From Tetrapyrgos nigripes (Eukaryota > Basidiomycota > Agaricomycetes > Agaricales > Campanellaceae), in contig JAACJM010000009.1 in NCBI GenBank assembly GCA_013368315.1, forward strand, positions 930,001 through 994,000: DNA of 64,000 bases. Direction: 5' to 3'. Shown here piece by piece: positions 20,526-32,269 of the stretch; positions within the stretch are counted from its first letter, which is position 1; every line of letters starts with the position of its first letter. A model generated the notes under the pieces. That model did no database searches, was not told where the DNA came from, and saw only the letters and a list, made by a program, of their open reading frames with translations. The translations under genes and the position numbers were made by a program.

Positions 20526-23469
20526 CTAATCCTCATCACAATCACATACTTCGTGGGGTTGGGCCTCAAAATCCAAATCCAACTCATCCAAAACCCCCCT
20601 CATCCCATGTAAAATACATGAGATAAAGTTTTTGTGGTCGCCGTTCCAGGACTACATATGATATGTATATGTATATCCGCGTTCGTTCCAATGTTCCAAG
20701 AAAACGTCAACAACAACGATCAATGTCGTCACCCGGCAAACAGACAAGTGGCACGACCGCCACCCAATAATCCAATCGTGCGTAGTTTGGGGGGGACACG
20801 AGTGAAGAGAAGAGAAGGAGGGAAACAGTTAAACAGTTAGTAAAAGAGTTGGGAAGAGAGTTGGGAAGAAAGGGAACTCACATCATTAATCGCACTGTAA
20901 TACTCTTTTCGTAGATCCAAACTACCTCCCGTGCTACATTTCTTCTCCTTACTCGGAGAAGGAGAAGTTGAGGTAGACGCGTCCCCATCCCCAGACTTAG
21001 ACCCAGACTCAGACCCCGCCGGCGCAGAAGATTGAGAAGAGGACACGGAAGAACTCCCACAAGGAATCGGAATCACAATCGGTGGATAGCCATACCTAAT
21101 CAACGGGATTGAGGCTATGAGACGGGCGAGGGGGCCGTTGCCGATCTACATATGTACATTCAAACCGATGTGCGTCAGTGTCAGTGTCCACCAAGAAAGG
21201 AAACAAAATGAAAGCGAAGGAGAACAAACGAGACGAAACGAAACGAAACGAAAGAAAAGAAAACCATTGTGTAATATAAACGCAAAATAGAAGGGAGAGA
21301 TTCATCCTGAAGAGAACCAAAAGCAAACCAAAAGAGAACGTAGCTACGTACCTCAAACCCCCCCAACCTAACCAACACCAAATGTAACCAACTTGCTGTC
21401 CCGAAAGGATTTCTCCACCACGTCTTGATAAATTGTCTCCCCATAAGACAGATGTATTCGAGTTCGGAGTCGACGGAGGGGTAGGGACATGATTGGAGGG
21501 TGTAGGTGTAGGTGCCCGTTCCCTTGCCTCCTCTTTTGGCGCTGCCGTTGGCGTTATCGGGAACCCCGACCAAGCTAGATCCATCACCCCACGTAGTCGT
21601 AGTCGTAGTCGTAGTCCCACTCCCTCTACCAGGTCCAAAACCCCCCATACCCGCAGACAGAGAACTGGCCAAGGACGCAGACCCAGCCGGGTACGGTGAG
21701 GCAGACCTAGAGACAGCACCAGAAGCAGACACAGTACCAGAAGAAGTACTAGAACTAGTACTAGTAAACGGCTCAACCACAACCACCGTCCCACTCTTCA
21801 ACGTCTGAGAACGTGTGTGGCCTGGGGAGGTGTCTATGTACCTCTGGCTCGAGTGGAGGGATCTGGAATGAGAGTGAGAGTGGGCGTGGGCGTTGGAAGG
21901 GAAGGAGGAGTCGCCGCCGTAACCATCACCACCGCTGCCTTTATCCAGCGGTTTGAAGTTGAATTCGGGTTCAGAGTTCGCCTCTTTTGCCTCCTTTGCC
22001 TCTTTTACCTCGTCCTTCTCCTTCTCGGTAGACTCCGTATCCGACCCGTAGGGAGAGGCAAAGTATGAGGATAGGAAGGCAGTTGAGAGAAGTAAGGGTA
22101 AGGGTAATGGAGTATGTGGGACCGAGGACGCTGCTGAAGACGGTGCTGAGCCTGAGCCTGAGCTGTTTCCACTTGCACTACGCCCGGACGAGGTAGACCT
22201 AGATGAAGACGTCGAGCTGGAGGACGAAACCGAGGAAGAAGACGAAGAATTGGCGGGCACAGGAATAAACCTCATAGTCCTCGTTAACCGTTCGTGTATC
22301 CTACACACTGCTTCTGGTGTTAGAGTTTGGGTTTCGGCGTCCACGTCTGCGTCCGTGTCGGCGTCGGCGTCTACTTTTAGAGTTCCATTGCCATCCATGT
22401 TAGTGTTGGGGTTGGCGGCGTTGGTGTTCGTGTCTGATGGGTATGGGTACGAGGAGGAGGGTGGCGGGGATAGACGCGAAGGAGAGCGGGAACCAGGAGA
22501 ACGAGAACGCGAAGGCGAAGGTGAAGGCGAAGGCGAAGATAAACGGGAACGGGAACGGGAATGGGAACGTGAAGGCGAAGGCGAAGAAGGAATCCCATCC
22601 TTCGCAAGAGGAATCAAAAGCCTAAAAGCTTCAATTGTATCTTCCAAAATCCCCCTTGTGAGTTCGGGGTCTTGGATTGGGCTTTCTGGGGCGAGGTGGA
22701 TTGTGTTTGTGTTGTCGTTGGGTTTGGGTTGGGAGGAACAGGAACGGGAAGGAGGTAAACCGTGTTGGATTATGGATTTAGCTGACTAGAAACAAAGAAT
22801 ATAAGGAATTATACAATAAGACAAAGACGCAGACACTCACCTCCCCTTCTAACAAAAACACACCCTCAAGCTGATTCGTGTCTATAGCCATTTTCCGAAC
22901 ATACATGTCTTCAAACCTCCCCGCCTCAGGATCACGAAAATGACACCGACACCAACACCGACATTTACGCAACCACTCGTCCTGAATCTCAGAATGCTGA
23001 GGCGGAGGATGAGGAAGAATGAGAGGGAACTTGTGTGAGCGGGTTGGGAGGTATGGTTGGTAGAAGGGACCTGCATCATATTAAACGCGGAGCAAGGATG
23101 TAAAGTAGAGCACCACCCACCCGTCGTTCCACTAATCAACCCCTCCTCTGCCTTCTTCTTCACAACAGGTGTATACTCCTCTATCACCTTGTCTAACACT
23201 GCGTCTTTGATACCCTGCGTGTAGAGGATATACTGAGCCTCGCGATACATCTCCAAAGCCAGAGCATCTGCTTGCATTTCTGTTCGGAGAGAAGCGAGGT
23301 GGACGAGGAAGTATGGCAAGGGATAGCGTGTTAAGAAATGCTCGAGGATGAGTGTAAGGTGTTTTGGGTCATCGTGGTGGTTCGTGAAAAGACTGGTGAG
23401 TACTTCTCTGTCGTCTGGAGATATCTGAGGGGGAATTTGCTGTAAGATTTGTGAGTCAAAGGTGGACAT
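20526..23469 (-). CDS. Fic-domain protein with degenerate catalytic motif
   Basis: Five exons (23071-23469, 22841-22996, 21352-22785, 20882-21145, 20526-20651), all phase 0, give about 792 residues. The N-terminal part has ALEMYREAQYIL, ISGTTGGWCSTLHPCSAFN and MYVRKMAIDTNQLEGVFLLE; TNQLEG fits the inhibitory motif (S/T)xxxE(G/N) of class II Fic proteins. After a ~300-residue Ser/Arg/Thr-rich insertion come YICLMGRQFIKTWWRNPF and TASWLHLVLV. Where the active-site motif HPFxDGNGR is expected, the spliced product reads GGFEIGNGP, followed by LARLIASIPLIRYGYPP. The catalytic His, the acidic residue and the Arg are therefore all replaced. Fic enzymes transfer AMP or related groups to hydroxyl side chains; this one is predicted inactive or non-canonical. 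The first intron has an atypical donor (GTCCCT). The tail, GDHKNFISCILHGM, fits the family end. Expression is unknown. Confidence 0.8.
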
Positions 23470-23473
23470 GAAG

Positions 23474-23503
23474 GAAGAAAGAAAGAAAGAAAGAAAGAAA
23501 CTG
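23474..23503. repeat. (GAAA)n microsatellite
   Basis: About seven GAAA units directly upstream of the Fic gene start codon. Confidence 0.8.
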
Positions 23504-23889
23504 GGTACTTACGCGTTAAAGCAGGTGCAGTGGAGTAGCTTTGCTCCGTCTCCAAAACAGTATTACTGTGGGAATCACTTGCTTTGTTTGGATTTACCGA
23601 CAAGTGGGTATGGTTCTCCACCAACTGGTGCTAGGTAGTCTGTCAATTCTCCATGTGAGGCAAGTTGATATAGCTTCTTTACACGTCAACCGACAACACA
23701 TACTGACCCGTTTTATCAGTGCTAAATGTGGCCTAGTATCGAGGAGAGGGCTGCGAACTGGACTTGCGACGCGTAATGACTGACCAAAGAAGAGAGCACG
23801 CAGAGCTTGAAGGGATCGGACGCATCGTTGATGGCTGTGTATTTCCATTTTTGGATTGATCCATATTACATCCTCTATGACGTAGTTAG
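23504..23889. other. Intergenic, nothing recognised
   Basis: Upstream region of the Fic gene. No coding signal or repeat was recognised. Confidence 0.4.
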
Positions 23890-24336
23890 TTAGTCCAGCG
23901 TCCGAAGCCTTAAAAATTTTTCCGACCTTACAGCCAAAATGATGCTGCTGATGCTATAGTTGTAGGCAATATTGTGACCGCCAACGCCACTCAGAGAGGA
24001 GCTATGGAATTCTGGGTGACGTGATTGCTTGAACATGTGGATGCACGTTTGAGGCGTACGTGTTACTGTCTCGATATTATTGACGGCACTGACAGCACCG
24101 ATGGCAGCTTGTTTCAGATTAGCTGCCAGAGCAGTGTCGACGGGGCCGGGCGTCGCATGATTAACAGGTTCTAAACACCATTTGGGTGAGTAAACGTTGA
24201 GTAGTGCGACAGTGCTAAACCAAGACATACCTGCTCTTCCTGGACGACGACGACGACGACGAGCACCACCACCAGAAGCTGCAGACTGAACCTCTACAGG
24301 TGCAGCAGGTAGGTTTGAAGACGTAGGAGAAGGCAT
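23890..24336 (-). CDS. Small uncharacterised protein
   Basis: Two exons (24231-24336 and 23890-24170) around a 60-bp intron with GTATGT donor and TAG acceptor give 128 residues. The N-terminus is Pro/Ser-rich, followed by GGGARRRRRRPGRAE, a run of six Arg encoded by CGT repeats. Exon 2 is mixed (PVDTALAANLKQAAIGAVSA). No signal peptide, membrane segment or known domain is visible. The start is the first ATG in frame. It could be a lineage-specific gene; the clean intron is the best argument that it is real. Confidence 0.45.
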   Translation of the reverse strand: MPSPTSSNLPAAPVEVQSAASGGGARRRRRRPGRAGMSWFSTVALLNVYSPKWCLEPVNHATPGPVDTALAANLKQAAIGAVSAVNNIETVTRTPQTCIHMFKQSRHPEFHSSSLSGVGGHNIAYNYSISSIILAVRSEKFLRLRTLD

Positions 24337-25477
24337 CAATGTGCTTTTATCGATATGTTGAAGAGGTCTGCGACTGTGCAACGTGACTGGTACAACGAGG
24401 TAGAAAGAAAGAGTACTTTAACAGCAGTTGGCATCTACTGAAGGCGACTGGTGCGCACCAAATTGGGACTATATTAATTACTTAGATTCCAATTCCACAG
24501 CACAGGAAGGCACTCACGTCAATCTTATCCAGTGGCTCTTCCGGGTTCCCTCATGATCGAACGTCTTCGATGGACTGATCACCACAGAAGGAAAGTAACG
24601 ACTGCAGAACGACTCGGAGTATGTCGATTTGCCCAAAGTTCTCGAACTCACCTCGAAACGCCAGAACGTTCACGCATCAAATACTAGAATGCAGCCACAA
24701 GCCTCGAATTTTCTAGAGGTTTTCCGATTGCAAGAGCTCGCGATTCAAATTTTCAAAGCCGGGCCAATACTAGTAGCTTCATCTTCATCGCTAATGCCAT
24801 GTATGTACCATAACATTCATACTCTCGCATATATTGTAACATAGTACATACTAATACACATATATACACAGAACTGGTACTCGAGCTCAAGCTCAAGCCT
24901 CAGATATACTTACTATCGTCCAATTGCAACTATCGTCGGCTTTTCAACAGCAGTCTTTTGCACCTTCACCTAGGCATCCATTGAACATCCAACCGTAAAC
25001 CGTCTGCTTGACAAGGACAGATATACTCTAGATATGTATCCACTATATATAGTCCGCCATTACGAGGCCCTTTACGGTCTCGTTCTTATAACCTGACGCT
25101 CCTGCGTGTGGCTATGCTCGATGCATCTCCTATTCAGTCGGCAAGCTCCGGTCATGCCGGTATGCCGTTTCTTCATTACTGGTGCCGTTTCATCACCGGT
25201 CACCAGCTGTTGCCGCAAAAACGTGTGGTCTGCAACGCCCATTTGACGTCCATCATCCTGTACACTTGCTCATCGCTGCTCACCATCCATGAGGGTTACA
25301 GTGTTATGAGGTCCTTTAGGGACTTGTTCTGATAACCTGAAGCTTCCGTGCATGGTTATGCAAGTTAGATATATGATTTTCTCAAGATTTTCTTACTAAT
25401 TTCCAACTTGGAATCCAGAACCGAACAGTTGATAGTGCTCATTTAGCACTTGCCAATTACTTCCTTTCCTTTGGGCC
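24337..25477. other. Intergenic with diverged repeat copies
   Basis: No gene recognised. Two direct, diverged copies of an inverted family-1 repeat lie at about 25,054-25,114 (ACGAGGCCCTTTACGG ... GCGTGTGGCTATG) and 25,298-25,365, some 245 bp apart. Confidence 0.4.
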
Positions 25478-25525
25478 TCGTCATTGCCACACGCAGTGGT
25501 GGCCCACATCTCCTTCATACTTGAA
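25478..25525 (-). repeat. Dispersed repeat family 2, inverted copy
   Basis: On the minus strand this reads ATGAAGGAGATGTGGGCCAC then CACTGCGTGTGGC, a diverged version of the copies at 2335 and 17,400. It directly follows the aldehyde dehydrogenase relic. Confidence 0.5.
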
Positions 25526-25529
25526 ATAG

Positions 25530-26030
25530 GCTGGCTAGCAGGAGGGAGAAAATGAGAAACGACTGTACCTGAGGCTGTGAGTGTACTCCCGGTAAATGTG
25601 ATTTTGCGGATGAGAGGATGGGGGGCGAGGGGGCGCTGGAGCATACCATGTCTATTAATAATATTCACAACACCGGGTACCCTGTGGAAACACAGCTTCA
25701 TTAACGAGTCCAGCGAATTTGAGAGCGGTTAGGGCCTAGGGGGGTTAGTTATTGCGGAGGGCTGTATACGTCCGAATCATCCGAGTCATCGTACATGATA
25801 GGAAGGAGAATTCGCACAGAGACATGGAAGACTTGGTATAGAGGATATAGAAGGAGAAAGAGGAGTTTGTGAATAGTGTGAGTGTTTTGAGGAGGTAAGA
25901 CAAATATGGTATACACCTTGAGAACAACTTGAATGGTATTCCCAGTTACCAAAGCAGGTCGGATTTTGACAGAAAGCATGTACTGTGTGCGAATCGGAAT
26001 CCAATCATTGTTAGTACCATTTACCCACAT
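25530..26030 (-). pseudogene. Aldehyde dehydrogenase fragment
   Basis: Minus-strand pieces match the middle of ALDH-family enzymes: PALVTGNTI followed by VVLK (NAD-binding region) near 25,920-25,960; ALTALKFAGLVNEAVF near 25,690-25,740; then PGVVNIIN and HPLIRKITFTGSTLT near 25,590-25,670. A frameshift separates the second and third pieces. The region holding the catalytic Cys is absent. Only about 90 family residues remain, so this is a relic, not a gene. Confidence 0.7.
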
Positions 26031-26428
26031 ACTTAGGGCAAAGGAAAGGAAAGGAAAGGAAGAAAGATGGAATTCCAGAAGGGGAGGAAGGAGACGTGCA
26101 AAAGGACTGTTCCATGGAATGATAGCTGCCTAACATAGCGAGAGAGTACTTTACTTGAGCGGTATGCGACACGGCGAACATATCTACTTTGCTCAGTTTG
26201 AGCCCAGTGTCGGAACTTTCCATTCGGCATTATAATCAGTTCGGCATCATGATGTCATTATCACCGGCATGAACCAAATATAGACGCCGTTATAATTGCC
26301 TCATGGGCATCGCCGGCATCATCCTCTGATCAACAGAAAAGCCTTCGCTCTTCGATGAAGTACCTGGTCCCTCCCATCACTACCCATACAGCCGAGATAC
26401 GCACTCTTTGTTGATTATTCCCTACCTT
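26031..26428. other. 5' flank of the Plavaka gene
   Basis: Contains an (AAAGG)n run near 26,040 and repeated CGGCAT/GCCGGCATCAT motifs at 26,225-26,325 that could be subterminal repeats of the Plavaka element. No clear inverted terminal repeat was found. Confidence 0.35.
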
Positions 26429-29400
26429 ATGCCTCCAAAACCAAATAAAATACAACACAAGGTCAATGAAGATGGCCTGGTGCAATGCACTGTTTGCTTT
26501 GATTTCTTTCATCCAAAGGGAGTCACCCGGCATGAGCGGGGATGCATGAGAGAAGACCAGGATAAGGCTGCTACAGAGAAGTATCATGCTAGGCACATGA
26601 ATGGTGAGTAAGAGAGGCTTATCAATTATTCATATAATATCAGTATAATGAACAAAATCCGGATTTTCCAGACCCAGATTATCTCGCATTCCCTAATCCA
26701 GGCATGTCCTATGCAACCCTGTTACTTCCACAGTATTTAGGGATCATTAGGGCCAGCAAACACTGCCATATCTCATAGGAGAACCCAAGAAGTTGGTTTC
26801 ACAGGCAACATTAGGGGTAAGCCAATACTATTACTGTAGTAGATCTAAGTGGTAATTCCTGAGATGTCAATAGAACCCGAGGATAGGGAGTTTGAAGATA
26901 GGGAGTTTGAGGACTTTCAGGCTGCTATCTTCAGTGAGTCCATAATATATATTATCTGAAGGCCATATTATGTTCAACATCATTGTAGATAGCTTGGATG
27001 ATCCAGTCCTTGAGCCTCCTGAACAAGCCCATGCAGGAGTGCTCAAGGATGATATCAAGACAGAATTTCATCCTAATAGTGGGCAAGATCAGACGATCCA
27101 GAGGTTTGATGATTTTGGATTTGGACAAGCATCTGATCTATGGCATCCAACTGACTTTACTCCCTGGAAACCCTTTCGGTCAAGACTTGACTTTGAGGTT
27201 GCAGAATTTGCATTACATGCAGGCCTCTCCTCAAGTCTCACTGAGGACCTTATAAAGCTCCTCAGCTGCTGTCGAGATAAGCCTGATCCAGATGATTTGT
27301 TTACAATTGAATCTGCATCTGAAATGCAGAAATTATGGGATCTTGCTGCTATAAAAACTCTGCAGGTAAGTACATTAACTGCATAATTTATCAGAAGTAT
27401 CTCAATATCAGAATAGTTTCAGAAGGCACCTATCAAAGTTGAGTACAAAGGGGAGCCCAAGACTTTTGATGTACATTTTCGGCCACTATCAGAATGGGTA
27501 GAAGAAATTGCCACAAGTCAGAAATTGGCACCATATCTCAATTGGGATGCTCGCGTTCTCTCCAAGTTTGATGGTCAGAAGTGGGAGAGATTTATTGAGG
27601 AACCTTGGACTGCTGACTCCTGGTGGCGCATTCAGGTCAGACCTTTACATATAATTTATATCCCCCAATCTTACCTCCTGGTTATTGATAATTATTACAG
27701 CATGAACTTCCCAAAACTGCAAAACCATTTTTTATCATTCTTTATGCTGATAAAAATAAGCTATCGTCTTTTGGTACACAGAAGGGCTACCCAGTGATTG
27801 CACGATGTGCTAATCTGCCATCTGACATTCGAAATGGAACAGGGTTAGGTGGTGGTAGACTTGTAGGCTGGCTTCCAATTGCAAGCATATCTAAATTTTA
27901 AATTATATGTTGTGACCACTAACATCATAATCCATAGGTTGATGAAGACACTGCTGAGACTGGAAAAACAGGCTTTGTGAATTTCAAGAATGCAGTATGG
28001 CATGCCTCTGTCCGCAAGATTTTGGAATCTATTATTCCTCATTCAGAAACTGGCTGCTCCTTGAAATGTGGTGATAATCACACTAGGTGCTTGTTCCCAA
28101 TTCCATATATATTATCTTCTGATTATGAGGAGCACATGGATCCATATATGGCTTCCTCTTTTGATGAACTCCATTTTGGCAGTGGGGGTACTTGGGATGA
28201 CCATTTATTTGCTCAGTTCAAGAGGCATTTGGATGAGATAGCTGGCCAGGGTGCAAGAGCTGCAGCTGTCAAAATTGATTCAAGGTCAGCTTAATCCTTT
28301 TTTTTTTTTTTTCTTTTTTTTTTCTATTCTCACTGTATTCAAATCTCAAGATTCTCTAATATGCCTTCTTGGAGCACATTGAATCACTTCAAGGCAGTCA
28401 CCAATGTCTCATTCAATGATGGCTCAAAGCATAGAGACATATCAAAGGTCAGACTTCCATGCACATCCATTGCAAACACTTGAATATTGATATTTTGTAC
28501 TAGATTTTTTTATATGCTGCACATGATGTTTTTCAATCCACTGCTGCATTCCAGCTCTTGAGATGTTTGAGAGCTTACCTGAACATAAATATGTATGGTT
28601 CTCTTGATCTCCAAACAGAGAGCACCATTTCAGAGGGCAGGAAGGCTGTACTAACATTTTCTGAGATGATATCAGTGAGTTCATTAGTTTTATTTTGAAT
28701 GCTCTGTATAATTTGTCTACAGATATATGAGCCTATGAGTGCAAGATCAGAGAATGATGAGGTAGCCAAGAAATCCTGGAATTTCATCAAAATGCACTAT
28801 CATACCCATTGGTTTGATGACATCCTTGGGAAGGGAGTCTCACGTGTTTTTGGCACAAAAATCAATGAGAAGATGCATGGTCCTTTGCGCAAGATCTATC
28901 ATGAGAGGACTAATTTTAAAAATGTTGCAGATCAGGTAAATATCTGACCATGCAGATTTTCTAACCATTTTAACCATATGCCGCAGATTACACGAATCCA
29001 GCACCAGTTTATGGTCTCAGTCACTATTCGCTCAACACTCAATGATCTTGATGATTACTCAAATAGATCTGAAGAAGATAAGCTGGATCAGGGCGGCATA
29101 GTAAAGGAGAATTTCTATCTTGGAGGCAATCAGAAGGACATAGCATTACAGGATCTGGAGAATCATCACAAAACTGATTCTTCATTTCTGAGATTCCGTA
29201 TTCGCCTTGGAGAGTTTCTATCTAGATATCTCCCTGCTCATGGTATCCCACTTCCTGGAAACAAGGCTATCAAATTCAAGGCCTCTGACTTGGTATGTGA
29301 CACTTCTTGCTCAATTTAAGCACTACTAAATTGTCAAATATTACGACAACAGATATCGCCATATCAGTATCTCAAAACATACTTTCAATCCCTAGAAACC

Positions 29401-29802
29401 TGGCGCCCAGAGGTCAATTGGCTCCGGTGCAACCCCAGCTTTTATGGAAAACCTCGATTTGATTTCGTCCTTTTCCACGCCACAGAAGATGAATTTGTCT
29501 TTGCGCAACTTCTTTATCTATTCACTTGCCGGGTCGGAGACGGCGCATATCCAGTTGCACTTGTCCAGCCATACAAGGTAGTACGTAACCGGAATGCTAG
29601 TGATAGAAGGCTGGGTCTCCTGCGAATCAGAAAAGAGGCCAGTACAGAATTCATTCCGATACAATCAATTGTTCGAGGAATTCTTGCTCCAGCCGTTGAT
29701 GATTCTTCCGGTTCAGCAGATAGGTTTGTGATGGATGTTCTCGACGGAGATTTGTTTCTTAGAATGAAGAGGCTATACCCAGGTTTTACGGAGGTATCAT
29801 GA
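26429..29802 (+). mobile_element. Plavaka transposase, apparently intact
   Basis: About a dozen exons. The main ones are 26429-26603, 26989-27365, 27423-27635, 27701-27880, 27938-28284, 28351-28447, 28504-28674, 28723-28935, 28987-29292 and 29353-29802, with matching phases. Exon 1 encodes a Cys/His cluster (VQCTVCFDFFHPKGVTRHER) near residue 20, as in other Plavaka proteins. The core contains WWRIQHELP, ILYADKNKLSSFG, GYPVIARCANLP, GGGRLVGWLP and TGFVNFKNAVWH, the signature block of the family; a C-terminal region follows. Plavaka transposases belong to a fungal clade of cut-and-paste transposases related to CACTA. One intron starts with GC (27,881). The exons between 26,671 and 26,943 are uncertain. 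No stop or frameshift was found in the exons from 26,989 on. A DUF6698 gene follows 253 bp downstream in the same orientation. Confidence 0.85.
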
Positions 29803-30055
29803 TTCATGATGTAAAACATTTATTACTTACCATTTGTAGAAAGTTCAAAGAAAATGATGCGAGAAGTCCGACGCGATGCTGCCTTGAGGAAAGGTTAATC
29901 TTTCACAATTTTTGACATAATAGGATCCGGAACTCCGATGCAAAACGCTGACTTGAGTGGAGTCAGTTTTTTGACACATAAGTACATAAGTCAACACCTG
30001 CTTTGAACGCAGCCTCTTACGCTCACTCTTGCACTCCCATCTCGACACCTGTAAC

Positions 30056-31752
30056 ATGTCCGACAGTGACGATCTTGGGGAATTTGGTGAGGTTGGCGAG
30101 GAGATCAGTAATCTTCCGGAAATTGTTGTTCCGCCTGCTGGGAGTAATCCAGCTCTAGTCTACCAGGTGCGTCGTCATTACATATAATTTCTCACATCAA
30201 GTGTATTTCTGATGAGTTTTTCAGCGGCTTCAAGAAGCCCATTTGCAGAATCAGGCTCTTCGTGAGAAGATCTCTCAGCTCCAGCTTGCCATCAGCGTAC
30301 TCAAAGCAAAGACATCCAAGCGTAAACAAGGCCGAAAACGCGAAGCTCCTGTCGATCCTGGTGTAGCCCCTTTCGTTACACAGATTTCCCATCTTGGAGC
30401 AAAGTTTGCGGTGATGAATGAACCTTGGATCAACACCGAAATCTTTCAGTGTCCTTTACCTGCGAATCACGCTGATCCTTTCTCCCCAGAACGATTCGCC
30501 GATCAGACGACGTACAAGGCCGGAATGATTGCAGAGTTGCACAGCCATCTTGGTGATCCACGCTTGCAAAATCTTGCAGCTACGTTACCATCATTCAAAA
30601 CTGAGGTTTGTCACCCATCTAATATTCCGAGACTGTTTTTACTGACATAAGTTATGTGTTGATAGTTTCGGAAAGCTCTTAACAACCAGCGTACCCATAC
30701 GACGGATCGTGTTCGTTCACACGCCACTATCATCCTTCGTGAACTTTCACTTCCTGATTACATCTCAGTTGCGAAAGCAGGGGAAAAGCGTGCACAATCT
30801 GACGATCTCACTAGTCTGTGGACACAAGGGAAGAAGGATGTTCGTGAAGAGAAGCTTGCTCCCATTTTTTTCCCTGATCAAATCATCAACCCGCATACAC
30901 TTTTTCTCAACGAGTTCCAGCCCCGTGTAAGTATTGTGATCATATTCTATTTGTATCCAACTGAACCCTTATTTTGCAGATCATTCGCGTTACGCTTTTC
31001 GGTCCCGCATCCATCAAGAACCCAGATGACAAAGTCGGAGGCAATTTGGCTGGCCATCTGTGGGGAGTGCGTGGTGTCAATGCATCGTGCATTGCTCTGT
31101 CTGCGATCATGGTACGTGCACGTTATCTATTTCAATCAGGACGGTAATACTCACTACATAAAATTCTCTAAAGCTTCGCTTCATCATCTCTCCTGATAAA
31201 GAGTTTTCCGAAGTCGGCACTGTATCATGCATTCCCTATCGCGAACATTTCCAACAGTACCGCAAGATGATTGTATTGGCTGAGTCGAAAGGTACATCCT
31301 GGGCCAAATCTCTATATGACTTCTACAACCGACGAGTATTTGCTGGAGTCACTGGCATTACATTTGCTCTCACGGATCCTAGCACTTCTGGCGATGGCGA
31401 GATTGATGAGCTCGATGCGCTGATGCAGCAACTCGTGGTACCATCAGCTCCGAGCGTTGCCCATCAAGTTCCGCATGCATCATCTGATCCTTCCTCTAAC
31501 ACTCTTCCCTCTGTCGTCGTCACACCGGCCAACACTCCGAGTTCATCAGACATTGATGCTGTTCACGCGGGTGTCAATGATCTTGATGTAACGGCGCTTG
31601 ATCCATCTAATCAACTTCGTGGTCGTAGAGGTGGAACTGGGCATAGGCGAGGAAGGGCTACGAGAGCTGCTCCTTCTAGCACTCATCTCGAAGCTGAGTC
31701 TGATGAGCCGGAACGTAGTACGCGCCCCAAGCGGAGTACTCGGAGAAATTAG
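30056..31752 (+). CDS. DUF6698-type protein, probable second gene of the Plavaka element
   Basis: Five exons (30056-30166, 30225-30605, 30666-30926, 30980-31111, 31174-31752), all phase 0, encode 487 residues. An acidic start is followed by a short coiled coil (LQNQALREKISQLQLAISVL), then a conserved globular part with KFAVMNEPWI, FRKALNNQRTH, LAPIFFPDQ, VTLFGPASI and FIISPDKEFSEVG, resembling the fungal DUF6698 family. The C-terminus is disordered and ends in Arg-rich repeats (GRRGGTGHRRGRATR). Function is unknown. The close spacing, same strand and equal state of preservation suggest it is carried by the same mobile element as the Plavaka transposase; that link is inference. Confidence 0.7.
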
Positions 31753-31963
31753 TATAATTGATACTATTCATTGCAGTTTGTCTGAATTTAAATTGTACAT
31801 ACATACATCTGGGTCTGAAATACATTGCTTGTGGCATCCATCAGAGTAGATTTTGAGAGGTTGCGAATGCAAGTCGCTATGTCGCCCACATTGATTGGGC
31901 AGTGTGGAGTATATGGGCCACAAATGACATGTCAGATAAAGCTTGATCCCTTGTACTAACACA

Positions 31964-32026
31964 GGTCAGTGGCCTAACTGTCTATGACGTCCCAATGTGG
32001 TTCTGGATTCGCAAGGGTTCGATTCT
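31964..32026 (+). other. tRNA-like A-box and B-box pair
   Basis: A sequence like the polymerase III internal promoter: TCAGTGGCCTAACTG (A-box-like, ends 31,980) and GGTTCGATTCT (B-box, 32,016-32,026), 35 bp apart. A complete tRNA cloverleaf could not be folded by eye. It may be a tRNA relic or the head of a SINE. Confidence 0.35.
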
Positions 32027-32269
32027 CGTGTAGGGCCTTCATAATTGCCTACTCACTATTCAATACTCAATAGTGTGAAACATCGAAGCTTAGCGTAAGG
32101 ATTCACTTTTTGATTGTCGAGTGTCGCTCCCCCCCTTGATGACCGGGCGCTCCCCATTATGTATTATAACTGCTCCAGCCGGCACCCATATAATGATTTT
32201 CTTCATCTTAATAATCCGCTTATTTCGGCAACTTGCCATTACTCGAGTAATAATAGGTTACGCTATGTT

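Noticed and set aside
21493..22789. Plus-strand Glu/Arg/Gly-rich frames
   Set aside because: Antisense of the low-complexity Fic insertion.
26225..32265. Terminal inverted repeats for the Plavaka-DUF6698 element
   Set aside because: GCCGGC-containing motifs occur on both sides, but no alignable inverted repeat or target duplication could be seen by eye.
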